Counted from the stretch's first letter, positions 34,336 through 45,399 are shown. The stretch: 64,000 bases of DNA from Petrolisthes cinctipes (GCA_033782935.1 JAWQEG010003787.1:48501-112500); one strand, 5' to 3'. The notes: a model not told the origin generated them from the sequence alone. Numbers and translations are program-made.

Positions 34336-34570
34336 CTCGCAGTGTTACCACATCTGGCTAGGTTCCAGGAATTTGCCCCGGTCACTTTATGATAGTTTAC
34401 ACCGGTTATATCCCAGTAGTTTGCCCAGGTTAGGTCCCGGTAGTCTGCTGTGGTCTAGGTTAGGTTAGGTCAGACTAATTTCCAAATTATGTTTGTATAA
34501 CGGGGCATCTCCGAGAGAAACACCATAGATGAAAAGTGTCTTAGAATGGTCCAAAATAGTGGGTAATGAT
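34336..34570. mobile_element. Truncated copy of the GGTA...TACC MITE
   Basis: Starts inside the element at 'cagtgttaccacatctggctagg' relatives and runs to 'agtgggtaatga'. Both terminal repeats are missing. Lies in the ABCB6 leader intron. Confidence 0.7.
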
Positions 34571-34669
34571 ACTAAAATATACAACATAGTGACCGGAGTA
34601 TTTCTCTACTATTTCCTATAACTCAAACTAAATATTTTCTAAGTAAATAGGAATATATACAGACAAACG

Positions 34670-35032
34670 GGTAAATATTGAAAGAATTACCGTTATTGCG
34701 TATGGTTTTTCTACCTTCATTACCCACTTATTTAGACCATTCAAAGACTATTTTCTTCTATGGCATTTTCTCCGCGAATGCCCCATTTCCAAGATAGGGC
34801 ATATTCAATTGGGGCATTTTGAAATTAGCCTGACCTTACCTGACCTGACCTAACCTAACCTAGACCGCATCAGACTACCGGGACCTAACCTGGGCAGACT
34901 ACCGGGACCTAACCTGGGCAAACTACCGGGAAATAACCGTGGTAAAGTACAGAAAATGACCGGGGCAAAGTACTGGGACCTAGCCGGATCTGGCAATACT
35001 GCTACAAAACGGTAATTCTTTCAATAAATACC
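34670..35032. mobile_element. Complete GGTA...TACC MITE, 8-bp TSD
   Basis: Ends GGTAAATATTGAAAGAATTA and (other strand) GGTATTTATTGAAAGAATTA; TIR about 25 bp. Perfect 8-bp target duplication GACAAACG (34662-34669 and 35033-35040). The interior contains a CCTAA-repeat block. No transposase frame. Superfamily not assigned: 8-bp TSD fits hAT or P-like enzymes, but the GGTA terminus is not the usual CAG/TAG of hAT. Confidence 0.9.
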
Positions 35033-35078
35033 GACAAACGTACTCCCAAAATACACTTAACGTAACAAAAAAACCCAC

Positions 35079-35225
35079 GGTATTTATTGAAAGAATTGCC
35101 GTTTTGTAGCAGTGTTGCCAGATCTGGCTAGGTCCCAGTATTTTCTGTACTTTACCACAGTTATTTCACGGTAGTTTGTCCAGGTTAGGTCCCAGTAGTC
35201 AGCTGTGGTCTAGGTTAGGTTAGGT
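35079..35225. mobile_element. 5' half of a GGTA...TACC MITE
   Basis: Starts GGTATTTATTGAAAG, reads through 'cagtgttgccagatctggct' and stops after the GGTTAGG block, where the next copy starts directly. Confidence 0.8.
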
Positions 35226-35563
35226 GGTAAATATTGAAAGAATTGCCGTTATCGCGTACGTTTTGTCTACCTTCATTACCCACTTATTTAGACCATTCTA
35301 AGACTATTTACTTCTATGGCATTTCCTCTGCAAATGCCTCATTTCTAAGATAGGGCATTTTGAAATTAGCCCGATCTTACCTAACCTAACCTAGACCACA
35401 GCAGACTACCGGGACCTCACCTGGGCAAACTACCGGGACCTAACCTGGGCAAACTACCGGGAAATAACCGTGGTAAAATACAGAAAATGACCGGGGCAAA
35501 ATACTGGGACCTAGCCGGATCTGGCAACACTGCTACAGAACGGCAATTCTTTCAATATTTACC
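35226..35563. mobile_element. GGTA...TACC MITE, no matching TSD
   Basis: Both ends present (GGTAAATATTGAAAG and ...TTCAATATTTACC). Flanks GGTTAGGT and CAATAAAT do not match, so this pair of copies was rearranged after insertion or one inserted in the other. Confidence 0.8.
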
Positions 35564-35734
35564 CAATAAATTAATTAAAAACACACTAGGAAAACATTGC
35601 ATTCTGAAAACCTAACTAATTATAGACAAACGCTTGAAAATATTACCTTATTATCCAACACCCTGATTAATTACACTTCAAAATATTCTCTAACTAGCCT
35701 CTGAAGCTCTGATGATGACCACAAATAATGATTT

Positions 35735-35760
35735 TATTATTATTATTATTATTATTATTA
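35735..35760. repeat. (ATT)n microsatellite
   Basis: Eight to nine ATT units in the ABCB6 leader intron. Confidence 0.9.
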
Positions 35761-35936
35761 CACAAGTATGGTGTTATTGGTTAGGGCCGTACAGTGTTAC
35801 CATATACGGCTATAGGTCCCGGTACTTTTCATAACATCCACATTTATTACACTATACATCTTCTCAGACACCATAATGGATTAATATAAGAGTACACGGA
35901 GGATTAAATAATATATATGAGTCATGGTGGACTTAC

Positions 35937-36040
35937 CTGAGGTTGTAAATACACTTTGAGACGAATGTATAAGGAGACAAGTCGGTCATTACTCCTTCTC
36001 CATCTGCAATGCTTGATACAGTGTTACCAAATCAACCGTC
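35937..36040 (-). other. ABCB6: Predicted non-coding leader exon of ABCB6
   Basis: Ends on the minus strand at CAG|GTAAGT (exon edge 35937), a full-consensus donor in the right place to join the acceptor at 33730. The upstream edge is unknown. It would hold two short upstream frames (36003-35989 and from 35989). Inferred from the splice site only. Confidence 0.45.
35989..36003 (-). other. Upstream ORF 1 in the predicted ABCB6 leader
   Basis: ATGGAGAAGGAGTAA, four codons and stop. Its TAA overlaps the ATG of the next upstream frame (TAATG). Confidence 0.35.
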
Positions 36041-37285
36041 ACAATGAAAATGTTCTAATATTAATAGACTTCTTTATTGCTGTGAAAATAACGTAGTTCA
36101 AGTTCAAGTTCAAGTTGTGGTTCCCGCAGAAGGCCGCTCCTGGGCAACATAATATGCGGGGGTAATAGGGATCCAGGGGAGGATTAGGAAGGGGGTTAGG
36201 ATAAGGGTGGATTGGGTCAGGGACTGCGGGTTGAGGATTAGGATTGGGCAAGGTCGACCGTGGGATTGGGGATGTAATGATTGGTGATCCTATTTCTAAT
36301 CGTGTCAAGAGAGTGGGGCTATTAACTACGTGAGATGGGAGATGATTCCAATCTTGGATGCTGCGGGGAAAGAATGAATGCCTAAATATATCAGTGCTTG
36401 TCTGGTATGTAGCCTATGGTATTTTAAGTTGTGGCTGCCTCTAGTGGATCGTATACTTGTAGGGTGTAGATATGTGTCTTTGTCTATGTCAACTAACTTG
36501 TTTGTGATTTTGTATATCATCAGTTGTGTGTGTATCCGTTTTCGTGTTGTCAATGGGTCTAGTTTTGTGTCTTGTTTAAGCAAAGTGACTGATGTAGTGT
36601 GTCTGTAATCACGTCTGGCCCATCTTGCAGTTTTGTTTTGTATGGACTCTAATTTATTGATAGGCCTAATTAGGCCTATTATTGTGGTCGAACTAATATG
36701 TTTTAAGCAATAATTTTGATGTCTGTGTTACACCTGCTGAAGTTCCTGCACAAGAACCCTAGGACCCTACTATAGCTTTGGCCCTGATGCTACCTATATA
36801 ATATATAATATTATGTTTGTGTTCCACCTCACATCCGCTGAGATGTGGACGCCCAAATATTTGTGGAAAGTGTTTGTGTTGAGGTTGGTGTTGTGTAACT
36901 GGTATGTATGTGGAAGGGGATTATGTGCTCGGGTAAAACGGATGTGATGGCATTTGTCTGGTCTAAATATGTCATCTGCCACTTGGCTTCCCAGTCTTCA
37001 AGTGCATGCAGTTAGGTCGTCCTGTAGTCGAAGGCAGTCATTCCTATCTTTGATTGGTCTGTAAACTAAGCTATCGTCTGCAAAAAGTATTGTGGTAGAG
37101 GAAAGTGAGAGTGGGAGGTCATTAATGTATGACATGAAGAGAAGGGGACCCAGGACAGTGCCCTGGGGTACCCCAGAGGTCACAGGAATAGGTGGAGACT
37201 GACTACCGGTACCGTCTAGAACTACGCATTGCTTTCTGGTAGTCAAGAACGTTCTAATCCAGTGAAGAAGTTGGTGAACGCTGGA
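36039..37285 (-). pseudogene. Broken non-LTR retrotransposon, reverse transcriptase C-terminal part
   Basis: Minus-strand pieces match the CR1/Jockey-type ORF2: [12 protein letters not shown], then [20 protein letters not shown] and the catalytic FADDS (Asp pair at 37078-37073), then KCHHIRFTRA, FHKYLGVHIS, and the C-terminal FSF/HSFFPRSIQDWNHLP block. Frame changes near 37000, 36985, 36790, 36700 and 36330 make it inactive. The N-terminal half (endonuclease, RT fingers) is gone at about 37285. Ends near 36039 with a short repeat (ttcaag)n. Lies just upstream of the ABCB6 leader exon and on the same strand. Confidence 0.85.
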
Positions 37286-37289
37286 ATTG

Positions 37290-38060
37290 GTACGACTTAC
37301 CGCGGGTGCATCGCTGGTTCATCTGTGGTTAATCTACGGTATAACACGAATGATCGGGGAAACCCGAGGATTCACCTTTGGCTCTTGGACGACTAATTTG
37401 TAACAGTCATTTTACCCTTTATTTCCTGGCGATGTTTCTGCAGGATGCCGCGGGTGTATGTACCTGGGCATGCTCGGCGATGCACCCCTCGGCAGGCCGT
37501 AGGAAGGTCCCTAGTGTCCACCGGCGTATGACTCATCGAGTCAACCTGTCAGATTAGTTGGGATTGCGCCACTGCTGCCCCCTCGGCAGGCCGTAGGAAG
37601 GTCCCCGGTGTCCCTGGGGTACACCTGCAGTCCATACCATCAGTCACAAAATCCTCAGGGATGCTCCACGACTTTGCCGCAGGTAAACCGGCGGCACCTC
37701 TACGACTTACCAGCGACTTATTCCCGTTCCACCCCAGACATAAAAGTATGCACATTTTTTACAATGTATATCAATGTTTATATTGCCGGTATATCCCGGA
37801 CACACCGGCGATTCACTGGCATTGCATTCACGGTATTTCCCAAGATCGCGGTTTTGCAACGGTTGTCTTACCGGCGATGAACAAGAATGTTGGAGGCAAG
37901 TTGCAGGTGTACCTACGGTGCACCTGTGACTTATTTTCAATTGGGTTACGCCACGAAAAGTTGGGAGGGGCGCCAACTTTTCATGGTGCGACCCGAACTG
38001 CCGGCGAACCACCCGAATCGCCACCGAACTATAGTCTTGCTCGCCTAAATTTACGGCTGT
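37290..38060. other. GC-rich block of unknown origin with direct repeats
   Basis: Clearly more GC-rich than both flanks. It contains 'cctcggcaggccgtaggaag' at 37487 and 37581 (94-bp spacing). Long overlapping frames are open on both strands, but none resembles a known family. Probably part of one or more old DNA transposons. Confidence 0.4.
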
Positions 38061-38620
38061 GGTGTGTCCCGTTATTTTGTACAGTATTGCCACGTTTCCC
38101 CAACTTGCGATGTGAAACGGAAGCTATTTATGTACAAGGCATCACAAATACAATAAATTCAGATATATACAACATCCACTTGTGTATTTAGATGGATTAA
38201 TCAACAGTAATCTTATTATGCATAAAACATTTATACAGTTACACAGAAACATGGCATAAATATTGTACAGTGTTGCTAAAAGAAATTGTAGTAACTTTTA
38301 ATGGTATTTAGAATAGTTTTCTGGTGGGTAATAATATCACAGTTATAGATATAACATGATAAACTTGAAAAAGAAGAAATATGCCATTATCCAAAGTAAA
38401 AGAAATAATCAATATAATTTTTTTGAGTGGCGGCAATACTGACATAGCCAGACCCACACCTACACCCAGACTGGCGGTGACCTCTTTTCAATTTTCACTT
38501 TTTTTATGCCCTTTGCACAGACACCATGGCAAAAAGTTCAACCCATTCCTCACATCTACACAGCCAGGCTAAAGAAATTGTCTTCAAATTAACAAATGAA
38601 AGCACAGTTATAAATAAAAG

Positions 38621-38671
<51 letters not shown>

Positions 38672-38749
38672 GTACTGAAAATTTGGCGGCAACACTGTAA
38701 AGAGGTGAAAACCACACCACAGCCGTAAATTTAGGCGAGTTTGACTATA
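38026..38749. repeat. Inverted repeat with about 60-bp arms
   Basis: Left arm (38026-38092) contains 'gcctaaatttacggctgtgg'; right arm (38684-38749) contains its reverse complement, then both continue with 'acagt(a/g)ttgcc'. The interior holds an AG microsatellite. Likely a transposon with the GC-rich block or its remnant. Confidence 0.6.
38624..38668. repeat. (AG)n microsatellite
   Basis: Uninterrupted AG run. Confidence 0.97.
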
Positions 38750-39034
38750 CCCGAATAAGATTTTTTTCCAAAATTTCCGTTAATCGGGATGGCGTCGGGA
38801 GATTATTCGCGCATGTGTAAACTGGGCTTAACTGTGGATGGACTGTATCATGTAAGATGTGAGCCCTCCTAAGGGAGCACTCGCATCTAAAATTGGAAAG
38901 GGGGTGTTACGGTGTGACATATCTTCATTACCCATACAGAGAAGGATTATGTCACAACGTCATTATGTTTTAGTAGAGATAAGTGTGTTAACATCTTCAC
39001 TATTAGAGAGAGAGATTTGAAGACCGTGCTTGGC

Positions 39035-39200
39035 CTGGAAGGCCATGTAGTAAGAGGGGAAAAGAGATAAAAAGGAATGACAAGAAGCACGAAGGAAATA
39101 CAAGAAAAGAAAGGACAATTGATGAACTGAAAAGGAGTGGCTGCGATAGAAAAGGTCTCCTAAACCATTAAAGCACTATCATACCCACATCACATGAGGC
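39035..39200. repeat. Interspersed repeat, family R1
   Basis: Shares 'agcacgaaggaaa', 'ttgatgaactgaaaaggagtgg' relatives and 'catcacatgaggca' with 21640-21792. Confidence 0.45.
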
Positions 39201-39668
39201 AGTAGAGTCGGCGGCAAAAGTCGTGTCGCCACACCTGCTAAGTCATGAAGTACTGTATGGAAATATAAGCTTCATAAACTCGTAAACTGAAAACCAGAGA
39301 AGTATATTAGTTCGCCCCCCTGGACATTGTATTTCTGTATGGTGAATGTGTTTATTCGATTATTATCCTTTATAATAAATAATATTCTTCAAGAAGCGCT
39401 GAGTTAGGCGACAGCAGCAGGACTTTAGCCACCGACTGTATACATACACAGACACACATATGACCAATAAGTCACACAATATTAATGGTTTCACTTTGAG
39501 ACCTAACTCCTTTATGCTGTTTTTCTTTTTTGTCATTTTTTCTCTCTGTGTCTGGTGTGGTTCATTTATCACGAGAGTACTTAGTGGTCAATGTACACAA
39601 AAGACGGAGAGTTCATTTATCATACTTACTCTCATCCTTGGTCAACATATATTTACGATGGTCTTTAA

Positions 39669-39821
39669 GGGGGAAGTTTTGTGTTGGTAATTCCGAAGCA
39701 AATGAATCCACCAAACTATTCCAAGCAACAGAACACTATTATTTTTGCCCCTCTGGTCCTGTTTCCTAGCATACTTTGGAGGAATCAAGGCACTCCAATG
39801 TACCAAAAAAGAATTACCACC
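39669..39821. mobile_element. TTAA-flanked foldback element (family T1)
   Basis: Flanked by TTAA at 39665-39668 and 39822-39825. The interior has the inverted pair 'aatccaccaaactattcc' and 'tttggaggaatc', so the element folds back. TTAA flanks fit piggyBac-like (or Kolobok) insertion. 153 bp, non-coding. Confidence 0.8.
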
Positions 39822-39872
39822 TTAAGATGTTGGGACGAGACTGATTCCATTTATGCCCCCAAACTTGATTAA

Positions 39873-40024
39873 GGTGGAAGTGCAGTGTTGGTAAATCTGG
39901 AGCAACAACTGATTCCTCCAAACTATTCCAAGCAACAGGCTACCATTATTTTTGTTCACTTGGTCCTGTTTCCTCCATGGTATATTTTGGAGGAATCATG
40001 GCACTAAGTGAATTAATTACCCCC
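39873..40024. mobile_element. TTAA-flanked foldback element (family T1)
   Basis: TTAA at 39869-39872 and 40025-40028; same landmarks TGATTCCTCCAAAC and TTTTGGAGGAATCA. Only 51 bases from the previous copy. Confidence 0.8.
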
Positions 40025-40537
40025 TTAACTATGCCCCCAAACAGATCTTATATTAAATTAATTATTATGGCTCTCAGTGTTGGTAGGATTGATTGATTGA
40101 TTGAATGATATTAGGCGCCGCAACACCAAGGTCATATAGCGCCAGAAAAAGGTGATAGAGAGGCGAGACAGTGTGTTGGTTGGAGCTTTGGTGCATTTGA
40201 CCTGAAGTAGTAGCTATAAACGAGGTCAATAAATGCCCTTCCTTGATTAAACGAGGTCAATAAATGCTCCTCCTTGATTATGGTGTTGTTTTTTATCCAT
40301 TATTGTCAAGCTAATGAATATTCTTACTCCAATTTGCTGCCTTATCGAAGGAAAAAAAATACAAAGTTCATCAGCTATTGTGTAGTGACTTGTCGAAAAT
40401 TGGAGATAACTTTTTTTTAATTATTATTATTATTTTTTGAGGGGAGGTGTGTGTCTGTGTGTGTGTGTGCGTTTTTTTTTTAAGGTGAGCTGAGAGTGTC
40501 TGTAAACTTTCTTATCTGAACACCCTGTTTAGCTAAC

Positions 40538-40620
40538 TTGTGTAAATGTCACCCCCCACCGGTCCCTCCCCCATACCCCCTCTACACCATCGCCCCCCTC
40601 CCCCCCCCCACCTCCCTATT
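40538..40620. repeat. C-rich low-complexity tract
   Basis: Runs of C interrupted by T and A (ccccccctcccccccccacc). Confidence 0.8.
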
Positions 40621-40918
40621 CATCATGACACAGTGGGTAGCGCCAGGTGGAGGAGGGATTGGGTAGGGGGAGGATGGGAGGTGGGATTGTCAATAGTCAA
40701 TCCTGCAATAAAATTTCCAGTTCTGTTGCAGATGTCCCTGAACACAATGGTTACCCTCACCCCCCACCCCACCCTATACCCTAACCTGCCTTACCCTCGC
40801 CCTCACTGCCCTACCTTTTCCTATTTGCCCATCTCTGCCTTTTTCCGTAGGGAGGAAAGGAATGAAATATTTGAAAGGTGGACATTGGGATGTAAGGAGT
40901 ATGAGAGGGGAGAGAAAG

Positions 40919-41012
<94 letters not shown>
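40919..41012. repeat. (TA)n microsatellite
   Basis: About 47 uninterrupted TA units. Confidence 0.98.
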
Positions 41013-41014
<2 letters not shown>

Positions 41015-42740
41015 CTTCACTACTACTACATCAACTGCACACCTTCACCAACACACTCTCACATCCAAGTAATGTAATGTACTGTACGCCATTCTTCCTC
41101 CCACATGTACAGTACACTTAGCCACTTCCATCTCCACCACCCACACCCACACTCACACCCACACTTTAGCTGGTTCATAAACCCCCCTGAAACACCACGT
41201 GCCTACCACACGAGACATCGCTGGACAAAAAACACACACTATAAAAAATCGGGAGAGAAGAAGCCTGTCTCTCAGTGTAAGGGATAATTTGCATGCCTCT
41301 CCTCATTTGAATACCCCCCGCTGCCCCTTGACTCGTGCCCGCCTGTGCCCTAGCCTGCCCGCGGCTCATTTGAATACACGTGCTACCCACACTTAACCCT
41401 TTCATCATCACGGGCCATTCTCACTGGCGCCTCACTGAGTAGAGGAGCCAGCGAGGGTGTAGTGTAGGGGCAAGATTTTAGTTTGTGGGTTTGGTAAATA
41501 AAAGATGTGAGTGAACTGAATAAGGCTACTCATTACTCCGAACGGTGCCACATGAATAGTCTACTAACACACCCTTTGTTTCATAATGACTAACTCACTA
41601 TAGTGCAATGAAGATAATTATGTAATAGTAAGATATTAAAGGATGGACATCAAAGTTGTTCTGTGAGATAAAAGCATTTGATGTTAGTCCAAGTATACAC
41701 TGACTAAAACCTACTGTATATAGGAGGTGATATATATATAGCCTACTGTACTTTTTAATGTTCCTGTAACCTTTAGCTTTATCCGTCAGAATTTCTTACC
41801 TACACTCCAGGTTCCAGATGACGGTCATGAGGAAGGTAACATTATAGTGAGGAAGGCAGTTACATCTTTATAGTTACTTTTCTATCTCCGCTATAACTTT
41901 GGCTTTAATTTGTTAATTTTTACAATTAACTTATCAGTTTGTTGAGAAAAGCAATTTGAATAAGATTATGTTACTGCATTTTGTAAATAATTAATTTTCT
42001 ATGCATGCCATGGCCTCCCAAAATAGTTTGTATGCAATGGACTCAGGAAAAAAAGTTGCAACATAAAGTCATTTGGAAATAGAATTCTGGGGGAAGTGAA
42101 CCTAATCAAAATGAATCCATAAGCAGGAAAACTATAAAAATACTGATTTTTCAGTACAACAAAAGAATGAAAAACTTTAGTCATGCTTCATGAATTTTTC
42201 TCCAAAAATTTTGATATTTTTTCAGAAACATACTTCAAGGTATTACACTACCATACATTTATGTAGATATCTAACATAACATATATATACACATTTTCCT
42301 GTAAATAATAGACTTCATCACTAACGGCCATCAGACAAGTAAAGTAGTACTCTGTAATAGTTACAGGTAAGAGTTCACTACAGTATATGATTTCTACTGT
42401 AGAGAATTACACCTGCAGAAATACTCAAAACTGTACTAACTCTGCTTGCCTACTCCGTTGTATCTAATATTATAATCTAACATCATAGACCATTTTATGA
42501 GTTTTTTCCCATGGCAGTTGCGTAAAAAATATCGTGTTACCAATATATGCTCCTATTTTCCTTTGGGAGAAATATGAACAAAAATATATTGTGTTTTGGT
42601 AAAAAATTAATAGGCTCGTATCCCCTCCTCGTGAGAAGTTTCAGAGGAAGATGTCAGCGTGTGATGGTTGTTATTTTAACCATATATAGCGAACAATTTC
42701 CTTTATCAGTGCCTGGCTAGATACCTGTATGTTCACCAAG
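41013..42740. other. Non-repetitive sequence, no gene seen
   Basis: Includes a GC-richer island at about 41180-41420 with two ATTTGAATAC words, followed by AT-rich DNA. No exon with a recognisable product and no RNA gene was found. Confidence 0.5.
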
Positions 42741-42839
42741 CAAGGCCCCCGTGTTTAGTTTGGCCATATGCAAGAACGTCTGTGGTAAATACGATGGTGT
42801 GGTCGTATGAGTATTTAGCGCACTCAGTAAAACTCAGCT

Positions 42840-42975
42840 GGGCCGTATTCAAGATCATCCATGGTGTACACGATGGCCTGGTACCGATACGACGTCTCTA
42901 TAAACAAACAACAACAGAGCCATCGTACCGGTACCATACCATCGTAAACACCATCAATGTTCCTGAATATGGCCC
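42840..42975. repeat. Foldback element, about 55-bp arms
   Basis: Left arm GGGCCGTATTCAAGATCATC and right arm (other strand) GGGCCATATTCAGGAACATT, both followed by 'atggtgt(a/t)(c/t)acgatgg' and 'ggtacc'. A further diverged copy of the same arm lies at about 42753-42815, pointing the same way as the left arm. Confidence 0.7.
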
Positions 42976-43059
42976 TGAATCACCACGGCCTATTCCTGGA
43001 CCATCACCACCTCATAAGGTAGGATTAAAATTAAGTTAGGTTAGGTCAAGATAAGTTAC

Positions 43060-43397
43060 GGTATTTATTGAAAGAATTACCGTTTTGTAGCAGTGTTGCC
43101 AGATCCGGCTGGGTCCCAGTATTTTACCCCTGTCATTTATTGTACTTTACCACGATTATTTCCCGGTAGTTTGCCCAGGTTAGGTCACGGTAGTTTGCCC
43201 AGGTTAGGTCCCGGTAGTCTGATGCGGTCTAGGTTAGGTTAGGTCAGGTCAGGTAAGGTCAGGCTAATTTCAAAATGCCCCATTTGAATATGCGGAGGAA
43301 ATGCCATAGAAGAAAATAGTCTTAGAATGGTCTAAATAAGTGGGTAACGAATGTAGAAAAAACGTACGCAATAACGGTAATTCATTCAATATTTACC
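43060..43397. mobile_element. Complete GGTA...TACC MITE, 8-bp TSD
   Basis: 338 bp, ends GGTATTTATTGAAAG and ...CATTCAATATTTACC. Perfect target duplication TAAGTTAC (43052-43059 and 43398-43405). Inserted into a TTAGG-like repeat. Confidence 0.92.
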
Positions 43398-43585
43398 TAA
43401 GTTACGTTAGGTTAGGTTAGGTCAAGATAAGTTACGTTAGGTTAGGTTAGATAATTTTAGATAGGTTAGGTCAAGATAAGTTAGGTCAGGTTAGGTTAGG
43501 TCAAGATAAGTTACGTTAGGTTAGGTTAGGTAAGGTAATTTTAGATAGGTTAGGTTAAGATAAGTTAGGTTAGGTTAGCTTTGGT
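43398..43585. repeat. Degenerate (TTAGG)n array
   Basis: Runs of GGTTAGGTTAGG mixed with 'tcaagataagtta(c/g)'. TTAGG is the arthropod telomere unit. A second short block lies at 43725-43815. Confidence 0.85.
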
Positions 43586-43588
43586 GAG

Positions 43589-43710
43589 GTTCTGGGCAAA
43601 CTACCGGGAAATAACCGTGGTAAAGTACAGAGAATGACCGGGGCAAAATACTGGGACCTAGCCGGATCTGGCAACACTGCTACAAAACGGTAATTCTTTC
43701 AATAAATACC
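43589..43710. mobile_element. 3' part of a GGTA...TACC MITE
   Basis: From 'gggcaaactaccgggaaat' to the terminal ...TTCAATAAATACC; left part replaced by TTAGG-like repeat. Confidence 0.8.
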
Positions 43711-43869
43711 GTTTTGTTTGGTTAGGTTAGGTTAGCTTTGGTCAAGGTACGTTTGGTTAGGTTAGGATAGCTTTGGTCAAGGTTAGATAAGTTGGGTTAG
43801 GTTATGGTTAGGTTAAGTCAGGCGAATAGGCGGAATCACCCCTAAAGATATTCACTTGTGATATTTTTC

Positions 43870-44227
43870 GGTATTTATTGAAAGAATTACCGTTTTGCAG
43901 CAGTGTTGCCAGATCCGGCTGGGTCCCAGTATTTTACCCCTGTCATTTATTATACTTTATCACGATTATTTCCCGGTAGTTTGCCCAAGTTAGGTCCCGG
44001 TAGTTTGCCAAGGTTAGGTCCCGGTAGTCTGATGTGGTCTAGGTTAAGTTAGGTCAGGTCAGGTAAGGTCAGGCTAATTTCAAAATGCCCCATTTGAATA
44101 TATCTTGGAAATGGGGCATTTGCGGAGGAAATGCCATAGAAGAAAATAGTCTTAGAATGGTGTTTTTAAGTGGGTAATGAAGGTAGAAAAAACGTACGCA
44201 ATAACGGTAATTCATTCAATATTTACC
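43870..44227. mobile_element. Complete GGTA...TACC MITE, 8-bp TSD
   Basis: 358 bp. Perfect target duplication TATTTTTC (43862-43869 and 44228-44235). Close in sequence to the copy at 43060-43397. Confidence 0.92.
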
Positions 44228-44565
44228 TATTTTTCCCTACCAATAGAAGAATATTGTCATAGAATTATGATATTTTAACAATAACAATTGAAATGATTGA
44301 CAATAATTGTATTTTTTGTTATGCGTCCATCAATATTATAGTGTATACAGTCCGTTCAGCACGGACAAAATTGAAATAAGAGGGGAAAAAAAGAGTGACC
44401 CAGGGCTCTGTAGGACGAGGAAGGTGAGGGAGAGGAGGGACAACAAGTACAAGGGAAAAAACAATGAAAAGAGGGACAGTTCTAGACAAAATGAGATAAC
44501 AACCTTTGTTTATATCCATAAGAAACTTGTAACTCCTCCTATTAGTCTTCTCAGTGCTTCCATTT

Positions 44566-45040
44566 TAGGGTAAAATACCCTAAACTAGGGTAATCAGACC
44601 CTCTTTAGAGTAATGTTTAGGGTAATGCCTAATTTGGGGTAATTTTAGGGTAATTAATTAATTTTGGCAAAATATATTTTATAAACGTGTCAAAATCCAT
44701 CGAACATTAAGAATAATACAAAAAGCTATTGTAGACATATAAAAAATGTTGGAAGTTAATTAATACTGAGGTTACATGTTTACATTGCTTTACAATTTTG
44801 TTAAACGCATCAAATTATACATACTGCAGTGTATCGGGGCATAACCCAGATACCGTAAATTAATTTCCTTTAACTGAAAAAATTGAGATCTTTACAAATA
44901 TAATCTACTTTAGTTTGTCTTATATATGATCCTAAATGACTGTGTAATAATGTATTATATTATTCAAAGTTACGATGTTGCCGATTTTTAGGGTAATACT
45001 TAGTAATTTAGGGTAAAACTGGCTCGATTCTAGGGTAATA
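44566..45040. repeat. Two clusters of TAGGGTAA words flanking an AT-rich core
   Basis: About seven TAGGGTAA-type words at 44566-44655 and four at 44988-45035, with one inverted TACCCTA. The core between them is AT-rich without repeats. Might be the subterminal repeats of a DNA transposon. Confidence 0.5.
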
Positions 45041-45399
45041 CTTTCGGAGCTCATGGAAGCCCCGAGTCTTCTATTCTTTCACTATTGTTCTCAGCTGTCT
45101 ATATGTAAACATGCGTTTACTTTGATGGGAAACCTAAAAACGAGTGTAAGTTAAGAGTAACTTAATCATAATCATGTATATGAAATGTATTTGATTACCT
45201 GTACACTTCTTACTCTAGTCTACCTGTATTATTATCATTGATATAATTATTGTCGTTAGGTGTATTATTTTAGTTTTTTACATTTACATTAGTTTTACAT
45301 ATATTACCTTATTATCAATATTATCCTTGTTCTTTTCTCTCCGAATATATTTATTATTACTATAATCGGCTTTGGGAAATAAATGGTAGAGGAACCTGT

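Noticed and set aside
37608..38191. Overlapping 128-176-codon frames on both strands
   Set aside because: GC-rich DNA keeps frames open; no domain recognised, and one runs into an inverted-repeat arm.
39363..39572. 69-codon minus frame with charged N-terminus
   Set aside because: Low-complexity Lys-rich start, no splice context, no similarity recognised.
44566..45040. TAGGGTAA words as homing-endonuclease sites
   Set aside because: They match only a short part of any such site and occur as many short copies, not one long site.
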